NCBI GenBank assembly: GCA_022820805.1
Contig: JAJEEV010000027.1
Coordinates: forward strand, 101,226-165,225
Length of the DNA: 64,000 nucleotides
Direction: 5' to 3'
DNA from: Acidimicrobiia bacterium
Lineage (GTDB): Bacteria > Actinomycetota > Acidimicrobiia > Acidimicrobiales > Aldehydirespiratoraceae
Shown here piece after piece: positions 1 to 7,971 of the stretch. A program made the translations under genes and the position numbers. Within the stretch, counting starts at the first letter, position 1; every line of letters begins with the position of its first letter. The notes under the pieces were generated by a model. It was not told the origin of the DNA, ran no database searches, and was given only the letters and a program-made list of their open reading frames with translations.

Positions 1-1707
1 GAAGCTGTCGGGGGAGTCTCCTCGCTGCCGGTCGTGGCCGTGGATTCTCAGCCCGGACACGATCAGGTCGCGCAGCGGAGCGAAGTCCGAGATGACGTTG
101 TCGGCCACGTACAGGTCCGTGAGCGCATTCAGGCTCGCCAGCGGCGAGACGTCGCTCACGAAGTTGTCCTCGAGCCGGAGCTCTGTGAGCGCCACGAGAG
201 GCGCCAACGCCGACACGTCGGTGATCGAGTTGCGTCTCAGGTCGAGCTTCTCCAACGCTCTGAGGCTCGACAGATCGGACAGCTCCGAACCGGTCAGATC
301 CATGTCGTTCAGGCCCAGCTCGGTCAGGCCGCTCAGACCCGCCACGTCGGACAGGCCCGAGATCTGGCCGTCACCCACGTGGAGCTTCCGCAGACCCGTT
401 CTCGATGTCAGCGAGATCGGCGAGACCAGCGGATTCCCGGTCACCCTCAGGTCGGTGAGGAAGCGGGGCAGGTCGTCGAGGGTCGTGATCTGGTTCCGGT
501 AGGAGGCGTCGGGGGTGCTCCCCGGAGAGATCGAGCCGTTGTCGAGCCACAGAACATCCAGCTGGGTCACGGCGCTCAGATCCACCGACGCGAGCTGGTT
601 GTCGCTCAGATAGAGCTGCCGCAGGTTGTCCAGCCCCGACAGGTCGATCGAGGAGAGGCGGTTCGTTCTCAGATTGAGGGATATGAGCGTGTCGCCGACG
701 TCCTGCAGTCCGGTGATCTGGGTGATCTGGTTGCCACGCAGCCAGAGCCTCTGGATGCTGTCCAGCCCGGCGACATCGACGGACGTCAGCTGGTTGTCGT
801 TGAGGAAGGCCCTCTCCAGCCGCCAGAACGGGGAGAGGTCGATCGACGAGATGCCGGTTCCGTAGAGGTGGAGCCGCCTCAGGTCCGTCAAGGAGGAGAA
901 GCCGGCGAGGTCCGACGTGCTGGCGATCGGGTTGTTGTTGAGGTGCAGGTAGTGGAGGTGCTCAGCGCCCGTGAGGTCGACCGATGCCAGGCGGTTGTGC
1001 TCCAGCCTGAGGCTCCAGACCGCTCCCGGCAGCTCCGACAGACCGGTGACGCTCGTCAACCGGTTCCGGTCCAGCCTCAGGCTCACGAAGTTCGGGTGGG
1101 AGGTGCCATCGGACCGGTCCCGCAGGGCGGTCAGGCCGGAGAGGTCGACCGACGTCAAGCGGTTGCTGTTGAGCCAGAGCGCGTACAGCCTGCTGGTCCG
1201 GGCGTTCTCGCCGACGCTAGTCCTCTGGCCGGAGAGATCGATCGACTCGAGGTCGTTGTTGCTGAGATCCACGAACCTCAGGTCTGTCATGGCGGTGAGA
1301 TCGATGTCTGGAATGTCGTTGCTGTACAGCACGAGAACCTGCATCCGAGCCATGTTCGCGAGGCTCGACGCGTCCGATATGGCGTTGCCCTGCAGGTAGA
1401 GGCCGCGCATGTTGACGGCATGCTCCAGGCCGTCGAGCTGTGTGATCCCCGAGTGGCCGGCGTCGAGGACGGTCAGGCGGGCCATGTCCCGTTCGGTGAT
1501 CGCCTCGCCGGACTGCTTTCCCAGGGCGCTCTCGATGGCGGCGCGGAGGCTCGCGTCGGGAATCGAGACCTCGGCAGCCTGGGCTGCCGCCCCGGGCGCC
1601 AGCAGAGTCGCGATGAGCGCCAGGCAGGCCGACGCGAGCGCGGTCCGGACGGCTGGGATCCGCAGCCGCGCGTGCGGCGCGGGAGCGCGTGAACGAGATC
1701 GGCCCAT
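1..1707 (-). CDS. Secreted leucine-rich-repeat protein, N-terminal part (runs off the left edge)
   Basis: The frame opens at an ATG at 1707, preceded by AGGAAG as a ribosome-binding site, and is still open at position 1, giving at least 569 residues. A basic start is followed by a hydrophobic signal peptide (about residues 21-45, ending near PGAAAQA). Next comes the cap seen ahead of many bacterial LRR domains (IPDASLRAAI, about residue 50). About twenty leucine-rich repeats then run to the edge with the pattern L..L.L..N.L, several carrying the phrase SIDLSGL or SVDLSGL. Such proteins are exported and bind protein or glycan partners; the partner here is unknown. The C-terminus, where a wall anchor or further domains would sit, is not in the window. 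A long open frame on the opposite strand is an artefact of the repeat composition. Confidence 0.85.
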   Translation of the reverse strand, partial: MGRSRSRAPAPHARLRIPAVRTALASACLALIATLLAPGAAAQAAEVSIPDASLRAAIESALGKQSGEAITERDMARLTVLDAGHSGITQLDGLEHAVNMRGLYLQGNAISDASSLANMARMQVLVLYSNDIPDIDLTAMTDLRFVDLSNNDLESIDLSGQRTSVGENARTSRLYALWLNSNRLTSVDLSGLTALRDRSDGTSHPNFVSLRLDRNRLTSVTGLSELPGAVWSLRLEHNRLASVDLTGAEHLHYLHLNNNPIASTSDLAGFSSLTDLRRLHLYGTGISSIDLSPFWRLERAFLNDNQLTSVDVAGLDSIQRLWLRGNQITQITGLQDVGDTLISLNLRTNRLSSIDLSGLDNLRQLYLSDNQLASVDLSAVTQLDVLWLDNGSISPGSTPDASYRNQITTLDDLPRFLTDLRVTGNPLVSPISLTSRTGLRKLHVGDGQISGLSDVAGLSGLTELGLNDMDLTGSELSDLSSLRALEKLDLRRNSITDVSALAPLVALTELRLEDNFVSDVSPLASLNALTDLYVADNVISDFAPLRDLIVSGLRIHGHDRQRGDSPDSF

Positions 1708-1838
1708 CCAGACTTCCTTGGTCGGGCGCGCCGTGCTCGGCGCGACGGCTCGGACGGTAGCAAGGGCGGCTGTGCCCGTAAAGCAGGCCGGCTCCGCAGC
1801 GCCCGCGTCTGCGTGGCTGGGGAGAGTGGTTCGCTCGA

Positions 1839-2177
1839 TCAGCGGACTCGACGCATGGCGTCGAGGGCGCGCTCTTCGGCCACGCGCTTGCGGCCCACGA
1901 TCGGCGTGGTGGGCGCGAATCCGGCTTCGGCCCGCTCCGACTCGCTCTCGCCTCCCCAGAAGCCGAGCTCGCGGTTCCTGCGGGCGTAGTCCCGGCACGA
2001 GATCAGCACTACGCACTGGTCGCAGATCGACCGGGCCCGAGCCTCGCGGCGGACCCTGGCTTCGGGCCGCTCGGCGAATGGGGCGAAGAACAGGTCGCTC
2101 TCCCCCGCGCATCGCCCGTGCTCCATCCAGCCCGTGGAGCCCACCGGGGCTACGGCCGTCTCGTACGCCTCGAGCAT
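1839..2177 (-). CDS. WhiB-family iron-sulfur transcriptional regulator
   Basis: The 112-residue product has the four WhiB cysteines at 23, 52, 55 and 61 (C-x28-C-x2-C-x5-C), which hold a [4Fe-4S] cluster, followed by the GFWGG turn at 72-76 and a basic tail for DNA binding. WhiB proteins are confined to actinobacteria and work with the principal sigma factor. The chosen ATG at 2177 has TAAATT eight bases upstream and no Shine-Dalgarno site, so the mRNA is probably leaderless. The frame stays open upstream to an ATG at 2309, which would add 44 residues of unlikely composition, partly encoded by an 18-base tandem repeat. Which WhiB subclass it belongs to cannot be told from sequence alone. Confidence 0.85.
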   Translation of the reverse strand: MLEAYETAVAPVGSTGWMEHGRCAGESDLFFAPFAERPEARVRREARARSICDQCVVLISCRDYARRNRELGFWGGESESERAEAGFAPTTPIVGRKRVAEERALDAMRRVR

Positions 2178-2207
2178 CGGTATACAATTTAGCATCGGTA
2201 TACAATT
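2173..2207. repeat. Two tandem copies of an 18-base unit at the WhiB start
   Basis: The 17 bases AGCATCGGTATACAATT occur at 2173-2189 and again at 2191-2207, an exact period of 18. Each copy contains GTATAC, a perfect palindrome, and each overlaps a possible start codon and -10 region of the WhiB gene. The surrounding 2160-2340 stretch is richer in A+T than its neighbours. It may be a pair of operator sites, perhaps for autoregulation, but the repeat could also be a chance slippage duplication. Confidence 0.6.
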
Positions 2208-2348
2208 CTGCAAGGCGAACGTCTGAGAATATTGAAACATGAGGTCAGAGGGCAGATTCAGATGTCCGTCCGACCTTGACAAACCGCAGTCGCTCCAAAA
2301 CTCGGACATTTTCGTCGGACATTCTCGGGCGATGGTCCGGCGCTCGTG

Positions 2349-3578
2349 TCAGCTGCCGCCGGAAACCACGCCGGCGTCGTGCAGCCGGCCGATCTCGCCG
2401 GCCGAGAGGCCCAACCATCCGGTCAGAACCTCATCGGTGTGCTGGCCCAGCGCGGGTGCCGCTCCGGCATCCTCCAGCTCATCGGACCCCCGCGATTGGC
2501 CGGCTGCGAGGGACAGTGGCGAACCCGGCACCAGGTACGGGCCGATCCCGGGCTGATCCACCTCACGGAACAGCCCGGCAGCGGGCGAGCACCGGGGATC
2601 GCTGCCGACCAGCTCCGAGAAGGTCTGGTACGGCCCCCAGCACACTCCTAGCGAGTCCATGCGTTCCGCAGCCTCGGCAAAGGTCCGCTCACGGGCCCAA
2701 GCCTGCATCACGGCCTTGATCTCGTCGCGGGCCTCGAACCGGTCACCCTCGTCACTGAAGTCGAGACTCCGGGCAGCCGCGATCTCCGCGACCGCGGCTT
2801 CGCTCCCGGTGGCCTCCAGCAGCGAGGTCCACTGCCGGCCGCTGATGCCGACCGCGTAGAGGCGGCGCCCGTCGGCCGTCGACAGCTCCACTCCGAAGGC
2901 GCCGTAGAGGTCGTTTCCGCAGCGGGGCCGGATCGCGCCGTTGACCTGCACCTCGGCGATGTAACCCAGCGCGGCGGTGGCGGCCAGGGCCACGTCGCTC
3001 AGCGCGAGCATCATCACCGACCCCTCCCCCGTGAGCAGCCGGCGGCGGTCTGCGGCCAGGATCCCTACGGCAGCCGTCTGCCCGCACAGCAGGTCCCAGG
3101 CCGGCAGCACGCTGTTGATCGGATCCTCATGGTCCGCCGGACCGGTCACCATCGGGAACCCCATCGCCGCGTTCACCGTGTAGTCGACCGCGGTGGTGCC
3201 GTCACGATTGCCGGTGACGGCCACCATCACCAGATCGGGCCGCCGGGCGGTCAGCCGGTCGGGCGCCATCCAGCCCCGGGCCGGGAAGTTGGTGAGGAAG
3301 GTGCCGGCCGCGCCGATCAGCTCGGTGAGCAACTCGTGGGCGGCCGGATCGCGCAGGTTGACAGCCAGCGACTTCTTGCCCTTGTTCAACCCGGCCCAGT
3401 ACAGGGAGCGACCCTCGGCCGTGAGCGGCCACCGTCCGTAGTCGATGCCCCCGCCGAGAGGATCGAAGCGCACCACCTCGGCTCCCAACTGGGCCAGCGC
3501 CATGCCTCCCGAGGGCGCGGCCACGAACGCCGACCCCTCGACAACCCGCAGACCGTCGAGCACCGCATTGCCGATCAC
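2349..3578 (-). CDS. mct: Family III CoA-transferase resembling 2-methylfumaryl-CoA isomerase (Mct)
   Basis: The 409-residue product belongs to the CaiB/BaiF CoA-transferases. The likely catalytic aspartate is D162 in VLPAWDLLCGQ. The N-terminal phrases VVEGSAFVAAP, GGMALAQLGAE and YWAGLNKGKKS, and FPARGWM further on, closely match what I recall of Chloroflexus Mct, which moves CoA between the C1 and C4 carboxyls of mesaconate within one molecule. Most other family members are succinyl-CoA or formyl-CoA transferases, so the substrate needs testing. The start chosen is GTG at 3578, seven bases after TAGGTT (3586-3591); another GTG lies at 3596. It is divergent from the tautomerase gene, with which it may share regulation. 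Confidence 0.72.
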   Translation of the reverse strand: MIGNAVLDGLRVVEGSAFVAAPSGGMALAQLGAEVVRFDPLGGGIDYGRWPLTAEGRSLYWAGLNKGKKSLAVNLRDPAAHELLTELIGAAGTFLTNFPARGWMAPDRLTARRPDLVMVAVTGNRDGTTAVDYTVNAAMGFPMVTGPADHEDPINSVLPAWDLLCGQTAAVGILAADRRRLLTGEGSVMMLALSDVALAATAALGYIAEVQVNGAIRPRCGNDLYGAFGVELSTADGRRLYAVGISGRQWTSLLEATGSEAAVAEIAAARSLDFSDEGDRFEARDEIKAVMQAWARERTFAEAAERMDSLGVCWGPYQTFSELVGSDPRCSPAAGLFREVDQPGIGPYLVPGSPLSLAAGQSRGSDELEDAGAAPALGQHTDEVLTGWLGLSAGEIGRLHDAGVVSGGS

Positions 3579-3637
3579 CCCCTCGAACCTAACCACTCAG
3601 AGAGCTTTGTCACCGGCTCGCGCGGCACACTGGCTCC

Positions 3638-4744
3638 GTGACCGAGAGCGTGCCGTGCATGCTGATGCGGGGCGGAACGTCGAAGGGCGCCTTCTTCCTC
3701 AGCCGGGACCTGCCTGACGATCCCGCCCAGCGCGACGACCTGATACTGCGCATCGTCGGCTCTCCGGACCCCCGCCAGATAGACGGGATCGGCGGGGCCC
3801 ACGCGCTCACCACCAAGGTGGCTGTGATCGGTCCTCCGTCGAGGCCGGGCACCGACGTGGACTACCTGTTCCTTCAGCCCTCGGTGGATGAGCCCCTCGT
3901 CAGCGACGCCCAGAACTGCGGCAACATGCTGGCCGGTGTCGGCCCGTTCGCGGTCGAGAGGGGCCTGGTCGAGCCGGGCGGGACCGAGGCCCGGGTTCGC
4001 ATCCACATGGTCAACACCTCATCGGTGGCGATCGCGACCTTCCCGCTGCGAGACGGCATGCCCGAATACTCCGGCCTGACCTCCATCGACGGCGTGCCCG
4101 GCGCCGCAGCCGCCGTGCGGCTCGACTTCGAGGATGTCGCGGGCGGCTCTTGCGGCACCCTGCTGCCCACCGGCAATCTGGTCGACTCGGTCGAGGGAAC
4201 CGACTGCACCCTCATCGACAACGGGATGCCGGCTGTGGTGATGAGAGCCCGCGATCTGGGTGTGGACGGCTACGAGGACTGCGCCACCCTCGAAGCCGAC
4301 AACCGCCTGCGTGCCCGGCTGGAGCAGGTGCGAAGGGCCGCAGGCCTGCTGATGGGCCTCGGGGATGTGACCGCCTCCACCGTGCCGAAGATGACGCTGG
4401 TGGCGCCGCCGCGGACCGCCGCCGGAGACATCTGCACCCGGACCTTCATTCCCCACCGGTGCCACGAGGCGATCGGCGTGCTCGGGGCAGTGTCGGTGGC
4501 CACCGCGGCAGCGGTGCCCGGTGCCGTCGGCAACGAGATCCTGGCAGCGTCCCGTCCCGGGCCCGGACCGGGCGAAGCCTCCCGAATCGAGCGCGTCGTC
4601 ACGCTGGAGCATCCGACCGGCACCTTCGAGGCCGCGGTGGACATCGCCATCCGACCAGGCGAGCCACCGACCGTCGAGAGTGCGGGAATCATCCGCACCA
4701 CCAGGAAGCTCTTCGACGGCGAAGTCTTCGCGCGCCCGCGCTGA
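3638..4744 (+). CDS. ligU: 4-oxalomesaconate tautomerase (PrpF/GalD/LigU family)
   Basis: The 368-residue protein has the family signatures LMRGGTSKGAFF near the N-terminus and NCGNMLAGVGPFA around residue 90, plus TTKVAVI around 55, where the family keeps its catalytic lysine. These enzymes have a diaminopimelate-epimerase fold and shift double bonds without cofactor; GalD and LigU interconvert forms of 4-oxalomesaconate, whereas PrpF handles methylaconitate. The next three enzymes encoded here belong to the oxalomesaconate route, which favours LigU/GalD over PrpF. The start is a GTG at 3638 with no Shine-Dalgarno site. The lactonase gene follows after 19 bases on the same strand. Confidence 0.85.
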   Translation: MTESVPCMLMRGGTSKGAFFLSRDLPDDPAQRDDLILRIVGSPDPRQIDGIGGAHALTTKVAVIGPPSRPGTDVDYLFLQPSVDEPLVSDAQNCGNMLAGVGPFAVERGLVEPGGTEARVRIHMVNTSSVAIATFPLRDGMPEYSGLTSIDGVPGAAAAVRLDFEDVAGGSCGTLLPTGNLVDSVEGTDCTLIDNGMPAVVMRARDLGVDGYEDCATLEADNRLRARLEQVRRAAGLLMGLGDVTASTVPKMTLVAPPRTAAGDICTRTFIPHRCHEAIGVLGAVSVATAAAVPGAVGNEILAASRPGPGPGEASRIERVVTLEHPTGTFEAAVDIAIRPGEPPTVESAGIIRTTRKLFDGEVFARPR

Positions 4745-4763
4745 CCGGCTCTGGCACCCCACC

Positions 4764-5633
4764 ATGGAGCCCACCATCCTGCCGCCCCATCCTGATCCGC
4801 ACCCGCCCTCCGCGTTCACCCCGCCACCGGACGCCTGCGACGCCCACTGCCATGTGTTCGGCCCCGCGAGCCGCTTCCCGTTCGCGGCGGGCCGCTCGTA
4901 CACGCCTCCCGACGCCGGCGTCGAGCAGCTCCGGGCGCTGCATGAGCGCATGGGGCTCGGCCGGGCCGTGCTGGTGCAGGCCAGCTGCCACGGCACCGAC
5001 AACTCGGCCATGGTGGACGCGCTCGAGCGGTCGCAGGGACGGTACGCCGGGGTGGCCATGATCGACGAGTCCTGCACCGACGCCGAGCTCGACCACCTGC
5101 ACGACGCCGGCGTGCGGGGCGCCCGGTTCAACTTCGTCAGGCACCTCGGTGGCGGGGACCTCGGCGCGTTCGAACGCACCGCCCGGAGGGTGGCGCCTCG
5201 GGGCTGGCACATGGTGGTGCATCTCGACGCCGGCGACCTGCCCGACTTCGCCGGAGTGCTGCTCGCCCTGCCGTGCCCGTTCATCATCGACCACATGGCC
5301 CGCGTGCCGGCATCCGGGGGCCTCGAGCAGCCGCCGTTCGCCGCCCTGCTGGACCTGATGGACGATGAGCGAGCCTGGGTGAAGATCTCAGGAGCGGAGC
5401 GGCTCAGCGACGGCGGCCGCCCGCCCTATGACGACGTGGCCCCCCTGGCCCGGGCCCTGATCTCCGTGGCCGGCGACCGGATCCTGTGGGGCACCGACTG
5501 GCCCCATCCCAACGTGAGGCACATGCCCGACGACGGCGACCTGGTGGACCTGCTGGCCGAGTTCGCCCCCGACGAGGCCGACCGCAACCGGATCCTGGTC
5601 GACAACCCCCAGCGCCTCTACGACTTCGCCTGA
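4764..5633 (+). CDS. ligI: 2-pyrone-4,6-dicarboxylate lactonase
   Basis: The 289-residue amidohydrolase-superfamily protein shows the LigI landmarks: CDAHCHVFGP near residue 30, KYP-type entry FPFAAGRSYTPP, then FIIDHMARVP, and GTDWPHPNVRH close to the C-terminus, with the conserved aspartate. LigI opens the pyrone ring to 4-oxalomesaconate and, unusually for the superfamily, needs no metal. The start is ATG 4764, 19 bases after the tautomerase stop; longer frames upstream overlap that gene in another phase and are not real. The gene ends next to a hairpin at 5635-5649 that separates it from the convergent aldolase gene. Confidence 0.9.
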   Translation: MEPTILPPHPDPHPPSAFTPPPDACDAHCHVFGPASRFPFAAGRSYTPPDAGVEQLRALHERMGLGRAVLVQASCHGTDNSAMVDALERSQGRYAGVAMIDESCTDAELDHLHDAGVRGARFNFVRHLGGGDLGAFERTARRVAPRGWHMVVHLDAGDLPDFAGVLLALPCPFIIDHMARVPASGGLEQPPFAALLDLMDDERAWVKISGAERLSDGGRPPYDDVAPLARALISVAGDRILWGTDWPHPNVRHMPDDGDLVDLLAEFAPDEADRNRILVDNPQRLYDFA

Positions 5634-5634
5634 C

Positions 5635-5649
5635 CCCGGCTCGGCCGGG
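5635..5649. terminator. GC-rich hairpin between convergent genes
   Basis: CCCGGC and GCCGGG form a perfect six-pair stem around TCG, starting one base after the lactonase stop and ending seven bases before the aldolase stop. There is no T tract, so termination is inferred from position only. Confidence 0.45.
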
Positions 5650-5656
5650 CAGTGCC

Positions 5657-6367
5657 CTATCCCTCCGGATCGTCGGCGGTGTCCACCCAGCGCACACCCA
5701 TGTCGGTGAGCTTCTGGCGCAGGCCGTACATGTCCAGACCAAGCTCGCCGGCCGCCAGCCGGGCCCGAGCGTCCTCCTCGCCGGCCAGCCGCTGACGGGA
5801 CATGTCCAGCGCCCAGTCCGCCTCGGAGCGGGCCACCACCACCACGCCGTCGTCGTCGGCGCAGATGACGTCGCCGGAGCTGACCGTCTGCCCGCCGACC
5901 ACCACCGGCACGTTCACCGAGCCCGCAGTGGCCTTGACAGTCCCCTGGCAGGAGACATGGCGGCTCCACGCCGGGAAGCCCATGGCCCGCAGTTCGGCTG
6001 TGTCGCGCACCCCCGCGTCGATCACCAGGCCCCGCACCCCCCGAGCCTGAACGGAGGTGGCCAGCAGGTCCCCGAAGAAGCCGTGCGGAGACGGCGCGCT
6101 CACCGCCACGACCAGGATGTCGCCCGGCTGGCAGGTCTCGACCGCGGCGTGGATCATCAGGTTGTCGCCCGAGTGGCACAGTGCGGTGACCGCGCTGCCC
6201 GCTATCCGGGTGCCGGTCTGGATGGGGCGGATGTCGGGACCGAGGTAGCCCCGCCGGCCGATGGCCTCGTGGACGGTGGCGCTCCCGATCGCCGCCAGGG
6301 CGTCGACCACGGCCGGATCGGCCCGCGGCACGTTGCGAACCACCACCGGCCGGCCGTGATCACTCAT
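5657..6367 (-). CDS. ligK: 4-carboxy-4-hydroxy-2-oxoadipate (CHA) aldolase, RraA-like fold
   Basis: The 236-residue product has the class II pyruvate aldolase/RraA fold: ATVHEAIGRRGYLGP near the start, GDNLMIHAAVETCQPGDILVV in the middle, and VIDAGVRDTAEL, whose Arg-Asp pair binds substrate and the divalent metal. CHA aldolase splits CHA to pyruvate and oxaloacetate, the last step of protocatechuate 4,5-cleavage, and usually also cleaves 4-hydroxy-4-methyl-2-oxoglutarate. Its ATG overlaps the hydratase stop by four bases (ATGA), so the two are translated together. RraA RNase-E inhibitors share the fold, but the gene partners and length point to the aldolase. Confidence 0.9.
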   Translation of the reverse strand: MSDHGRPVVVRNVPRADPAVVDALAAIGSATVHEAIGRRGYLGPDIRPIQTGTRIAGSAVTALCHSGDNLMIHAAVETCQPGDILVVAVSAPSPHGFFGDLLATSVQARGVRGLVIDAGVRDTAELRAMGFPAWSRHVSCQGTVKATAGSVNVPVVVGGQTVSSGDVICADDDGVVVVARSEADWALDMSRQRLAGEEDARARLAAGELGLDMYGLRQKLTDMGVRWVDTADDPEG

Positions 6368-7368
6368 TGCACCTCCAAACGGGGATAGACCCGTCGAGCA
6401 TTGTGTTCGAAGATCTTGGCCCCGGCCTCATCGTCGAGCGCGGCGTTGTCGATGTAGCGACGGGTGTCGTCGTAGTGGTGCCCAGTGAGAGGATCGATGC
6501 CGCGCACCGCGCCCACCATCTCCGATGCGAACAGGACGTTGTCGACGGGCATCACGTCGACGAGCAGGTCGATGCCACGCTGGTGGTACACGCAGGTGTC
6601 GAACCAGATGTGCTCCAGCAGCCCGTCGAAGTCCCAGCCGTAGTCCTGGGCCATTCCCCTGAAGCGTCCCCAGTGGTACGGCACCGCTCCCCCGCCGTGG
6701 GGGATCACCAGGCGCAGCCCCTCGAAGTCGGCCAGGAAGCCTGAGGTCAGTGCCTGCATGAAGGCGGTCGTGTCGGCGCCCAGGTAGTGCGATCCGGTGG
6801 TGTGGAAGTTCTCGTTGCAGGACGCGCTCACGTGGATCATGGCGGGGACGTCGAGCTCGCACATCGCCTCCCACAGCGGCCACCAGTAGCGGTCCGCCAG
6901 CGGCGGTCCGCTCCAGTGGCCGCCGCTCGGGTCGGGGTTGACGTTGCATCCGATGAACCCCATCTCCTCGGTGCAGCGCCTCAGCTCCCGCACCGAGGAG
7001 TCGATGGGCGCGCCCGGAGACTGCGGCAACTGCGCGACTGGGGCGAAGTTGCGGGGGTACAGGTCGCACACCCGGCGGATCAGCTCGTTCTGGTGCTGGC
7101 TCCAGAACTTGGAGGTGTGCTCGTTGCCGATGTGGTGCCCCATCCAGCTGGCCCGGGGCGAGAAGATGGTCAGGTCCGTGCCCCGCTCGCGCTGGAGGGC
7201 GAGCTGAGCGCCCTCAAGGCTCTCGCGGATCTCGTCGTCGCTGACGGCGATCTCACCCTTGGACCCCACGTGGCCGGGATCGGCGGCAACCGCCGCCTTC
7301 TGAGCCTCGCGCCACTCCCCCACCGCTGGTGGGGTGGTGGTGTAGTGGCCGTGGCAGTCGATGATCAC
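6364..7368 (-). CDS. ligJ: 4-oxalomesaconate hydratase
   Basis: The 334-residue amidohydrolase-like protein begins MIIDCHGHYTT, with the HxH metal motif at residues 5-7, and has IPHGGGAVPYHWGRF around 220 and FASEMVGAVRGIDP around 285, all typical of LigJ. It adds water to 4-oxalomesaconate to give 4-carboxy-4-hydroxy-2-oxoadipate, the substrate of the aldolase encoded next. It lies nine bases after the peroxiredoxin stop and overlaps the aldolase gene, so peroxiredoxin, hydratase and aldolase probably share one transcript. Confidence 0.9.
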   Translation of the reverse strand: MIIDCHGHYTTTPPAVGEWREAQKAAVAADPGHVGSKGEIAVSDDEIRESLEGAQLALQRERGTDLTIFSPRASWMGHHIGNEHTSKFWSQHQNELIRRVCDLYPRNFAPVAQLPQSPGAPIDSSVRELRRCTEEMGFIGCNVNPDPSGGHWSGPPLADRYWWPLWEAMCELDVPAMIHVSASCNENFHTTGSHYLGADTTAFMQALTSGFLADFEGLRLVIPHGGGAVPYHWGRFRGMAQDYGWDFDGLLEHIWFDTCVYHQRGIDLLVDVMPVDNVLFASEMVGAVRGIDPLTGHHYDDTRRYIDNAALDDEAGAKIFEHNARRVYPRLEVQ

Positions 7369-7377
7369 CAGGATCCG

Positions 7378-7848
7378 TTAGGAGCGGGCTGCGATGTCGG
7401 CCAGGACTTGGTCTGCGTGTGTGGCCAGGTCCTGGCCTGCGAGGTCGTAGACCGCGGCTATCTGGCCCTCGGGATCGATCAGGTAGGTGATGCGGCGGGG
7501 CAGCCCGTACTCGTAGTAGTCCTCCCCCGGCTCGCGCTCGGCGTGGTAGCTGCGCCCAATGGACTTGTCCGCGTCGCTGATCAGCAGGTAGCCGAACCCT
7601 TCGGTGTCGGCGAATTGCCGCTGGTCCTCGACGGTGTCGAACGATGCGCCGACCACCACTGCGCCGGCTCTCTCGAACTCCGGGGCTCGATCACGGAACC
7701 CCCTGCCCTCCTTGGTTCAACCGGAGGTCGAGGCCTTGGGGTACCACCACAGCACTACCCAGCTGCCCCGGAGGTCGGTCAGGCGCACTGGGTTGCCTTG
7801 CTGGTCGGGGGCCTCGAAGTCGGGGGCCTGCGAGTTCACATCAAGCAT
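7378..7848 (-). CDS. Peroxiredoxin (BCP/AhpC-TSA type) with predicted selenocysteine at the peroxidatic position
   Basis: Two blocks in the same frame, 7720-7848 and 7378-7716, join across a TGA at 7717-7719. Read through, they give a normal 156-residue peroxiredoxin: MLDVNSQAPDFEAPD, LRGSWVVLWWYPKASTSG, then TGA at codon 44, TKEGRGFRDRAPEFERAG, VVVGASFDTVEDQRQF and YLIDPEGQIAAVYD. The TGA falls exactly where the family has its peroxidatic Cys (PGCT). Both sides are undamaged, so selenocysteine is more likely than a nonsense mutation. A hairpin with a bacterial SECIS shape follows at 7682-7702. No resolving Cys is visible five residues on, which suggests a 1-Cys-type cycle. The ATG has TATCTT seven bases upstream (leaderless). 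An annotation pipeline would call this truncated or split. Confidence 0.85.
7682..7702 (-). promoter_or_regulatory. SECIS-like hairpin downstream of the in-frame TGA
   Basis: In the mRNA sense a seven-pair stem, GGGGUUC with GAGCCCC (one G-U pair), encloses the loop CGUGAUC. The stem begins 14 bases after the TGA and the loop 22 bases after it, with a G as the second loop base. Bacterial SECIS elements recognised by SelB generally place an apical loop about 16-37 bases after the UGA with a G among the first loop bases, so the geometry fits. Confidence 0.65.
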
Positions 7849-7855
7849 GGCCGGG

Positions 7856-7861
7856 AAGATA
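7856..7861 (-). promoter_or_regulatory. -10 box for a leaderless peroxiredoxin transcript
   Basis: TATCTT fits TANNNT and ends seven bases before the ATG at 7848, so transcription should begin at or next to the start codon. No good -35 box is seen. Confidence 0.5.
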
Positions 7862-7971
7862 CCGGAACCGTCAACCGGGCCGCGACTCGGGTCCTCACCT
7901 CGACTTGCCGCGAGCCGGTGGCGACCAGACCCAGGAGTGGCGAGCAGACCCAGGATTAGGGTGGCCTGCCG

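Noticed and set aside
34..1692. A long open frame on the plus strand opposite the LRR gene
   Set aside because: Its sequence is rich in Gln, Arg and Val with no domain, and it mirrors the repeat phase of the LRR protein on the minus strand, which has a signal peptide and clear repeats.
7717..7848. Peroxiredoxin as a pseudogene broken by a nonsense codon
   Set aside because: The only change is TGC to TGA at the catalytic codon; the rest is intact and in frame, and a SECIS-like hairpin follows. Kept as the alternative explanation, not the call.
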